This document shows, piece after piece, positions 5,727-9,692 of a stretch of DNA of 9,692 nucleotides (within the stretch, counting starts at the first letter, position 1; every line of letters starts with the position of its first letter). A model generated the notes under the pieces. That model was not told the origin of the DNA. It saw only the letters and a program-made list of their open reading frames with translations, and ran no database searches. The position numbers and the translations under genes were made by a program. The stretch covers positions 1 through 9,692 of the forward strand of contig NZ_JAIVFR010000173.1 of NCBI RefSeq assembly GCF_020829685.1, written 5' to 3'. Origin of the DNA: Nostoc sp. CHAB 5715. Lineage in GTDB: Bacteria; Cyanobacteriota; Cyanobacteriia; Cyanobacteriales; Nostocaceae.

Positions 5727-5742
5727 GATAATTAATTAACAA

Positions 5743-6030
5743 ATGCGATTAATTTTATACAGTAAACCTGGCTGTCATTTATGTGAAGGCTTGCAAGAAA
5801 AGCTAGAACAAATCCAAAATCTTAGTTTCGAGTTGGAAATTAGGGATATTACGACTCGTGAAGATTGGTTCAGTGCATATCAGTACGAGGTGCCGGTACT
5901 GTATTTATCGAACCACAGAGGCGCAGAGGGCACGGAGGAAGAAGGGAGTGAGAAATTATTGCCACGTCCTTCTCCTCGTGCTAGTGTGCAGCAGTTAGAG
6001 GAAATGTTGCGTAAGTATTTAGCCAATTAG
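5743..6030 (+). CDS. Glutaredoxin-like (DUF836) thioredoxin-fold protein with an in-frame insertion
   Basis: A 95-residue thioredoxin-fold protein. It starts MRLILYSKPGCHLC with the redox motif Cys11-His-Leu-Cys14. The cis-proline is Pro51 in YEVPVLYL (48-55), and the C-terminal EKLLPRPSPRASVQQLEEML (70-89) matches the usual family end. Such proteins are presumed thiol-disulfide oxidoreductases in the cytoplasm; the partner is unknown. Between strand and helix, residues 57-68 (NHRGAEGTEEEG) are encoded by a dispersed repeat that looks inserted in frame, since homologues normally pass almost directly from the proline strand to 'EKLLPRPSP' (from memory). The catalytic part is untouched. It is 53 bp upstream of murE on the same strand and may share its transcript. 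Confidence 0.85.
   Translation: MRLILYSKPGCHLCEGLQEKLEQIQNLSFELEIRDITTREDWFSAYQYEVPVLYLSNHRGAEGTEEEGSEKLLPRPSPRASVQQLEEMLRKYLAN
5909..5943 (+). repeat. Dispersed repeat inserted in the glutaredoxin-like gene
   Basis: The sequence begins CGAACCACAGAGGCGCAG and ends GGCACGGAGGAAGAAG. It encodes residues 57-67 of the protein, keeps the frame, and differs from the surrounding gene in its G/A-rich composition. It resembles the inverted segment at 5343-5376, so related repeats flank the DUF952 gene in opposite orientation. Confidence 0.6.
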
Positions 6031-6071
6031 AAAAAAATAATGCAGAATAAGCGCAAGATTAAGAAGGTGAC

Positions 6072-6076
6072 GAGGT
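6072..6076 (+). promoter_or_regulatory. Ribosome-binding site of murE
   Basis: GAGGT lies seven bases before the ATG at 6084. It is the clearest Shine-Dalgarno sequence in the window and fixes the murE start. Confidence 0.7.
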
Positions 6077-6083
6077 TCACAAA

Positions 6084-7583
6084 ATGAAATTGCGGGAATT
6101 ACTAACGGCGGTAGACAGTGTTGAACAATTGCCTAGCTATCCGATGGAGGATGTGGAAGTTAAGGGTTTGAAGACGAATTCCCATGCTTGTAGTGTGGGA
6201 GATTTGTTTATTGGGATGCCAGGAGCGCGGGTTGATGGTGGGGAATTTTGGCAAAGTGCGATCGCATCGGGGGCTGTAGCTGCGATCGTTTCTCCCGAAG
6301 CTGCACAAAAAAATCCTCCCACAAATGAAGTTGTAGTCATCAGTGCAAGTAACATAACTCAAGCTTGTGCCCAGATAGCCAGTGCTTTTTATGGTTATCC
6401 GGGGCAAAAACTCAAGCTGGTGGGTGTGACTGGTACAAATGGCAAAACTACAACTACTCATCTGATTGAATTTCTGCTCATTAAAGCTAATCTAGCTACA
6501 GCTTTAATGGGTACTCTTTACACTCGTTGGGCAGGTTTTGAGCAAACTGCTGCCTACACTACGCCCTTTGCAGTGGAACTGCAACAGCAGCTAGCAGAGG
6601 CTGTAAAGGCTGGTAGTGAGTTCGGGGTGATGGAAGTAAGTTCCCACGCTTTGAACCAAGGTAGAGTGTTGGGTTGTCAATTTGAGGTGGCCGTGTTCAG
6701 TAATCTTACCCAAGACCATCTCGACTATCACACCGACATGGAAGATTACTTTGCTGCCAAAGCGTTGTTATTTAGCCCTGATTATCTCAAGGGACGGGCA
6801 ATAATTAATGCTGATGATTCCTATGGGAAGCGCTTAATTGCCTCGTTGGATTCCGAACAGGTTTGGAGTTACAGTGTCAACGACAACAGCGCTGATTTAT
6901 GGATGAGTAATTTAAGTTACCAGCCGAATGGTGTCAGTGGTACATTACATACACCAAAGGGGGATGTAGCTTTTCGATCGCCCCTAATCGGACAATATAA
7001 TTTAGAAAATCTTCTCGCAGCCGTAGGAGCAGTTTTACACTTAGGACTAGATTTGCAGTTAGTAGCGTCTGTGATACCTGAATTTCCCGGAGTTCCCGGA
7101 CGGATGGAACGGGTACAGATTAGTCCTGACCAAGATATTAGCGTGATTGTGGATTATGCCCACACACCCGATAGTTTAGAAAATTTGCTGAAAGCTGCAC
7201 GCCCGTTTATACCTGGTAAGGTGATTTGCGTGTTTGGTTGTGGCGGCGATCGCGATCGCACTAAGCGCCCAAAAATGGGTAAAATTGCGGCTGAATTAGC
7301 TGATGTTGCAGTAGTGACATCAGATAATCCCCGGACTGAAGACCCAGAAAGGATTTTGCAAGATATTTTGGCAGGAATTGCTGATACAGTACAGCCAACT
7401 GTAATTTGCGATCGGGCTACTGCAATTCGTACCGCTATTTTACAAGCACAACCCGGTGATGGAGTGTTACTTGCTGGTAAAGGTCACGAAGACTACCAAA
7501 TTCTCGGCACCGAAAAAATCCATTTTGACGATCGAGAACACGCACGCAACACTTTACACCAAAGACTGAACATAAAAGCTTAA
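6084..7583 (+). CDS. murE: UDP-N-acetylmuramoyl-L-alanyl-D-glutamate--2,6-diaminopimelate ligase
   Basis: A full-length (499-residue) Mur ligase that adds meso-diaminopimelate to UDP-MurNAc-L-Ala-D-Glu in cytoplasmic peptidoglycan synthesis, using ATP. Domain 1 (to about 108) ends in the UDP-binding region. The central ATPase domain has the P-loop GVTGTNGKTTTTH (114-126), MEVSSHAL (183-190), FSNLTQDHLDYH (205-216), and Lys226 in the AKALLF segment, the expected carbamylated lysine. The C-terminal domain holds VDYAHTPDSL (356-365), FGCGGDRDRTKRPKMG (384-399), DNPRTEDP (414-421), and AGKGHED (464-470). DNPR is the signature selecting diaminopimelate over lysine, as expected for a Gram-negative-type wall. 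It lies downstream of the glutaredoxin-like gene. It carries a HIP1 site at 6258-6265 and a tandem pair at 7246-7259. All motifs are intact. Confidence 0.97.
   Translation: MKLRELLTAVDSVEQLPSYPMEDVEVKGLKTNSHACSVGDLFIGMPGARVDGGEFWQSAIASGAVAAIVSPEAAQKNPPTNEVVVISASNITQACAQIASAFYGYPGQKLKLVGVTGTNGKTTTTHLIEFLLIKANLATALMGTLYTRWAGFEQTAAYTTPFAVELQQQLAEAVKAGSEFGVMEVSSHALNQGRVLGCQFEVAVFSNLTQDHLDYHTDMEDYFAAKALLFSPDYLKGRAIINADDSYGKRLIASLDSEQVWSYSVNDNSADLWMSNLSYQPNGVSGTLHTPKGDVAFRSPLIGQYNLENLLAAVGAVLHLGLDLQLVASVIPEFPGVPGRMERVQISPDQDISVIVDYAHTPDSLENLLKAARPFIPGKVICVFGCGGDRDRTKRPKMGKIAAELADVAVVTSDNPRTEDPERILQDILAGIADTVQPTVICDRATAIRTAILQAQPGDGVLLAGKGHEDYQILGTEKIHFDDREHARNTLHQRLNIKA
7246..7259. repeat. Overlapping HIP1 pair
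   Basis: GCGATCGC occurs twice with a two-base overlap, encoding the G-D-R-D-R segment of MurE. Other exact HIP1 octamers in the window are at 151, 2850, 2925, 3862, 5223, 6258 and 9290. This density is the main sign of a cyanobacterial chromosome. Confidence 0.95.
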
Positions 7584-7586
7584 TTT

Positions 7587-7616
7587 GGGCATTGGGCATT
7601 GGGCATTGGGCATTGG
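7587..7616 (+). repeat. Heptamer tandem repeat (GGGCATT)
   Basis: Four perfect GGGCATT units (7587-7614) plus GG, starting three bases after the murE stop. It is a short tandemly repeated repetitive (STRR) sequence of the kind frequent after genes in filamentous cyanobacteria. No terminator hairpin is seen for murE. Confidence 0.95.
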
Positions 7617-7629
7617 ATATTAATTATTG

Positions 7630-7695
7630 TCCCCTGCTCCCCCTGCCTCCCCTGCCCCCTGCTCCCGACTCCCCACTCCCCACTCCCCACTCCCT
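7630..7695 (+). repeat. C-rich tract ending in a heptamer repeat (CCCCACT)
   Basis: Degenerate CCCCTGCT/CCCTGCC runs (7630-7668) pass into three perfect CCCCACT units (7671-7691). The opposite strand reads GGGGAGCAGGG-like sequence, also found at about 1074-1092, 2340-2356 and inside the kinase gene at 8080-8139. The rest of the 233-bp gap before the kinase gene is AT-rich and shows no convincing promoter or gene. Confidence 0.85.
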
Positions 7696-7816
7696 TCTAG
7701 TTGTAGTTTTTTATAGTTAATGTTTATTTCCGTGGGAATTTTGTAAAAAATGCACACATAAAGGTGAAAATCGAAGACAGAGTTATTTCTTGCTTCATTC
7801 AAGTTGTGCTTGACTC

Positions 7817-9313
7817 ATGAATGTTTCTCTGGCTAAGGATCTGTCTGTTTATCAAGTGATTATGGGAGTGCAAGCGCCTCCTAAACCATTGTCCCTCAGT
7901 CCTGCTACTCTGCTATCACTGGTGAGAGCGCAAATTGACTTACTAATTGAGCAGCAAATTGCAGCCACTTTATGGGTGAAGTTACCACCAGAAAAAATTT
8001 GGCAATCAGAATTAGCGCGTTATCAATCCTCGGTAAGTGCGTCTAGTCTCATTTATACTTGCCAAATTGACGAAAGTGCAAAAGGGGGAGATGGGGGAGC
8101 AGGGGAAGATGAGGGAGCAGAGGAAGCAGGGGAAGAAAATACCCCCTTATCTTCCTCATCTTCCTCATCTTCCTCATCTTCCTCATCCCCTCATCATGTC
8201 CCCGTTCACCTATCACCAGATAGCCAAATGCGACGGGAAAACTTTCTGATAGTGTTATCGCCCCAGTTTTGCAGTTTAATTTTGGCTCATCGACCACTTA
8301 AAAAACGCAAAAATAAGACATCGGGGAAGGTAAATACTAATAAAAACCAGCCGTTACTAATTATAAATACTCTTGAGGGGAGAGTAATTCAGCAAGTATT
8401 AAATGGTATCGAACAAGCGATTACGCCAGAATCATCCCCAATACCTGTTGATTTTATTTGTCCAACTGCGCCCCAAGGCGCACTGATGAATCAACTGTTT
8501 GCAAAACAACTACTGCGACAAGATGAAATTAATCGTCAAATCATCGCAGTACGCAGTACCAAGTTGCAGCAGCAAAATCAAGAACTGCAAAACAAAGAGC
8601 AACTCAAAGATGAATATCTAAAAAACGTGTGTCAGGAATTGCGTACACCCTTGACGCACATGAAGACAGCACTTTCGTTATTGAATTCTCCTAATCTTAA
8701 ACCCCCCCAGCGACAACGTTATTTACAGATGTTAAATACCCAGTGCGATCAGCAAAATTCCCTGATTACTGGTTTGTTGGAACTGGTGCAGCTGGAACGT
8801 AATTTAGAAGGAACAGCTTTAGAGTTGGTGCGGCTCTCAGAGATTGTACCTGGAGTAGTTAGTACCTACCAACCTCTAGCCCAAGAAAAAGGGATTATGC
8901 TAGCCTACACCGTACCTACTGAACTTCCATCTATTTGGTGTGTGAGTGGTGGGCTGAGGCAGATTGTGATTAATCTGCTGCACAACAGCATTAAGTTTAC
9001 TCCTAATGGGGGTGAAGTATGGGTGCGTGCCCGAATTCAAGGCGATTATGTCCAATTAGAATTCCGCGACACAGGTATCGGTATTGCCGAAAGCGAGATT
9101 CCCAGAATCTTTGACCGATTTTATCGTGTGCGTACAGCAGCAAATGAAGATTATGGTGGTGCTGGGTTGGGGTTAACAATTGTACAGCAATTGCTAATGC
9201 GCTCTGGCGGTTCTATTTCTGTGAAAAGTAAATTATATGAAGGTTCTACATTTACAGTACAACTGCCAAGCGTTGGCGATACCCCAAGAGCGATCGCAAT
9301 AGAAAATGAGTGA
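7817..9313 (+). CDS. Sensor histidine kinase-like protein with probable DICT domain and a non-canonical H-box (His to Gln)
   Basis: A 498-residue protein with no membrane segment, so probably a cytoplasmic sensor. Residues 1-215 look like a DICT sensory domain (LSVYQVI at the start, FLIVLSPQFCSLILAHR at 143-159, IINTLEGRVIQQVLNGIEQA near 182-201). They are interrupted by a low-complexity insert (88-124) of Gly/Glu residues then 13 serines. A coiled coil (about 230-268) leads to a HisKA-like helix, YLKNVCQELRTPLTHMKTAL (267-286). Where kinases have S-H-E-L-R-T-P, this reads C-Q-E-L-R-T-P, so the phospho-accepting His is Gln273 (codon CAG). The ATPase is complete: N-box VINLLHNSIKFTPNGG (384-399), G1 DTGIGI (418-423), F-box IFDRFYR (431-437), G2 GAGLGLTIV (448-456). 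It may bind ATP without autophosphorylating at the usual site. No response regulator is adjacent. Confidence 0.85.
   Translation: MNVSLAKDLSVYQVIMGVQAPPKPLSLSPATLLSLVRAQIDLLIEQQIAATLWVKLPPEKIWQSELARYQSSVSASSLIYTCQIDESAKGGDGGAGEDEGAEEAGEENTPLSSSSSSSSSSSSSPHHVPVHLSPDSQMRRENFLIVLSPQFCSLILAHRPLKKRKNKTSGKVNTNKNQPLLIINTLEGRVIQQVLNGIEQAITPESSPIPVDFICPTAPQGALMNQLFAKQLLRQDEINRQIIAVRSTKLQQQNQELQNKEQLKDEYLKNVCQELRTPLTHMKTALSLLNSPNLKPPQRQRYLQMLNTQCDQQNSLITGLLELVQLERNLEGTALELVRLSEIVPGVVSTYQPLAQEKGIMLAYTVPTELPSIWCVSGGLRQIVINLLHNSIKFTPNGGEVWVRARIQGDYVQLEFRDTGIGIAESEIPRIFDRFYRVRTAANEDYGGAGLGLTIVQQLLMRSGGSISVKSKLYEGSTFTVQLPSVGDTPRAIAIENE
8080..8186 (+). repeat. Purine tract plus 9-bp microsatellite inside the kinase gene
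   Basis: An almost pure purine run (8080-8139, GGGGGAG/GGGGAAGATGAGG type) is followed by four perfect CTTCCTCAT units (8151-8186). The second part is partly complementary to the first, so a long imperfect hairpin is possible. The reading frame stays open, giving a Gly/Glu-rich run and 13 serines. Each 9-bp unit adds three codons, so copy number can change without a frameshift. Confidence 0.9.
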
Positions 9314-9323
9314 TGAGTTACAA

Positions 9324-9415
9324 TAGACATCTCCGAAAATGAATGTAGAGACGTTGCATTGCAACGTCTGTACAAGGGTTTCAGGTAACGCATAATTAAT
9401 TTCTGGAGATGTCTA
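9324..9415. repeat. MITE-like element with TAGACATCTCC ends
   Basis: TAGACATCTCC (9324-9334) and GGAGATGTCTA (9405-9415) are perfect 11-bp inverted ends, and a TTTC extension continues the match after a one-base gap. TA lies at both outer ends, as expected for a TA target site. Inside is a hairpin with 14-base arms (9344-9357 and 9361-9374, one mismatch) built on AGACGTTGC/GCAACGTCT. It starts 11 bp after the kinase stop and may serve as its terminator. It has no coding capacity. The mobile origin is inferred. Confidence 0.7.
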
Positions 9416-9474
9416 ATTATCCCCTGAGTTAACTTTATGGTGCTATAGCAATCCTATTTGGGTTATAAAAATTT

Positions 9475-9632
9475 TAGTCATTAGTCATTACTACCAATAA
9501 CCAATGACTAATGACTAATGACTAATGACTAATGACCAATGACCAATGACTAATGACTAATGACTAATGACTAATGACCATTGTACAGACGCGATTAATC
9601 GCGTCTCTACTAATGACTAATGACCAATGACT
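9475..9632. repeat. Heptamer array (AATGACT/AATGACC) with inverted copies and an inserted palindrome
   Basis: Eleven contiguous 7-bp units run from 9503 to 9579 (seventh base T,T,T,T,C,C,T,T,T,T,C), and three more from 9612 to 9632. The 32 bases between them hold a palindrome. On the left, TAGTCATTAGTCATTA (9475-9490) is the same repeat inverted, so a long stem with a loop of about 12 bases can form. Together with the MITE at 9324-9415, this accounts for nearly all of the gene-free stretch after the kinase. The only other part, 9416-9474, shows no clear feature. Confidence 0.95.
9583..9610. repeat. Palindrome inserted in the heptamer array
   Basis: AGACGCGATTAATCGCGTCT (9587-9606) is a perfect 20-bp palindrome. 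The arms extend to GTAC and CTAC with one mismatch. The outer part, TGTA(C/G)AGACG, is shared with the hairpin at 9344-9374, so both belong to one dispersed hairpin family with different tips. Confidence 0.85.
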
Positions 9633-9643
9633 AAGATTGTTAG

Positions 9644-9692
9644 CTAGAAGTTTTTGGTAGCGCGGCGGTAATTTGGCGGAGCATCATGACTT
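9644..9692 (-). CDS. Possible C-terminal end of a gene entering from the right edge
   Basis: On the minus strand, one frame from the window edge reads SHDAPPNYRRATKNF and then TAG (9644-9646). The sequence leaves the repeat region here, becomes more GC-rich, and has codon use like the neighbouring genes. Fifteen residues are too few to identify a product. It could equally be non-coding or the leader of a plus-strand gene. Confidence 0.25.
   Translation of the reverse strand, partial: SHDAPPNYRRATKNF

Noticed and set aside
6102..6461. Minus-strand open frames opposite the start of murE
   Set aside because: No domain and fully inside a highly conserved murE.
7620..7802. Minus-strand open frame of 60 residues before the kinase gene
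   Set aside because: Its C-terminal half is translated G-rich tandem repeat, and the rest has no recognisable features.
8037..8297. Open frames on both strands over the purine/pyrimidine tract
   Set aside because: Low-complexity shadows of the kinase gene's repeat insert.
9503..9632. Possible CRISPR or phage attachment array
   Set aside because: A plain 7-bp tandem repeat without spacers or integrase.
1..9692. tRNA or rRNA genes
   Set aside because: No segment with tRNA-like arms or conserved rRNA sequence was noticed on either strand by eye.

Overview
The window reads as chromosomal DNA of a filamentous, probably heterocyst-forming cyanobacterium (Nostocales-like). The support is ten HIP1 octamers (GCGATCGC), several heptamer tandem repeats of the type common in these genomes, many small palindromic or MITE-like elements in the gaps, and a typically cyanobacterial gene set (class II NrdJ, Uma2/DUF820, PEP-CTERM protein, AtzE/AtzG pair). 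The organism is inferred from sequence style only.

Left part (1-2555): the 5' end of nrdJ (minus strand) diverges from a GNAT acetyltransferase (plus). A 557-bp stretch bounded by perfect inverted repeats and flanked by TTA follows. It contains a 21-bp tandem array, a 151-bp MITE-like repeat and a terminator-like hairpin. A Uma2-family nuclease gene (plus) comes next and converges on atzE. Between them lies a 169-bp MITE with 17-bp terminal inverted repeats and a perfect 9-bp target duplication; it has replaced the last codons and the stop of atzE.

Middle part (2523-5726, all minus strand): DUF952 protein, atzG (small GatC-like subunit), a secreted DUF3574 protein with a PEP-CTERM signal, then atzE (amidase-signature hydrolase). 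AtzG and AtzE are known partners, so DUF952-atzG-atzE is probably an old operon into which the DUF3574 gene and repeat sequence have come. The DUF3574 frame now runs about 80 residues past its sorting signal into dispersed repeat sequence. No cyanuric-acid pathway genes are visible, so the physiological amide substrate is unknown.

Right part (5743-9692, plus strand): a glutaredoxin-like gene starts only 16 bp from the divergent DUF952 gene and lies upstream of murE (peptidoglycan synthesis), probably in one transcript. Heptamer repeats separate murE from a sensor-kinase gene with a probable DICT sensory domain, an in-frame poly-Ser/purine-tract insertion, and Gln in place of the phospho-accepting His. 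The last 380 bp hold only repeats, apart from a possible gene end on the minus strand.

The most notable theme is repeats invading genes: a MITE supplies a new stop to atzE, dispersed repeats extend the DUF3574 protein and insert in frame into the glutaredoxin-like protein, and a 9-bp microsatellite sits inside the kinase. No clearly new defence or mobile system with its own enzyme is visible.
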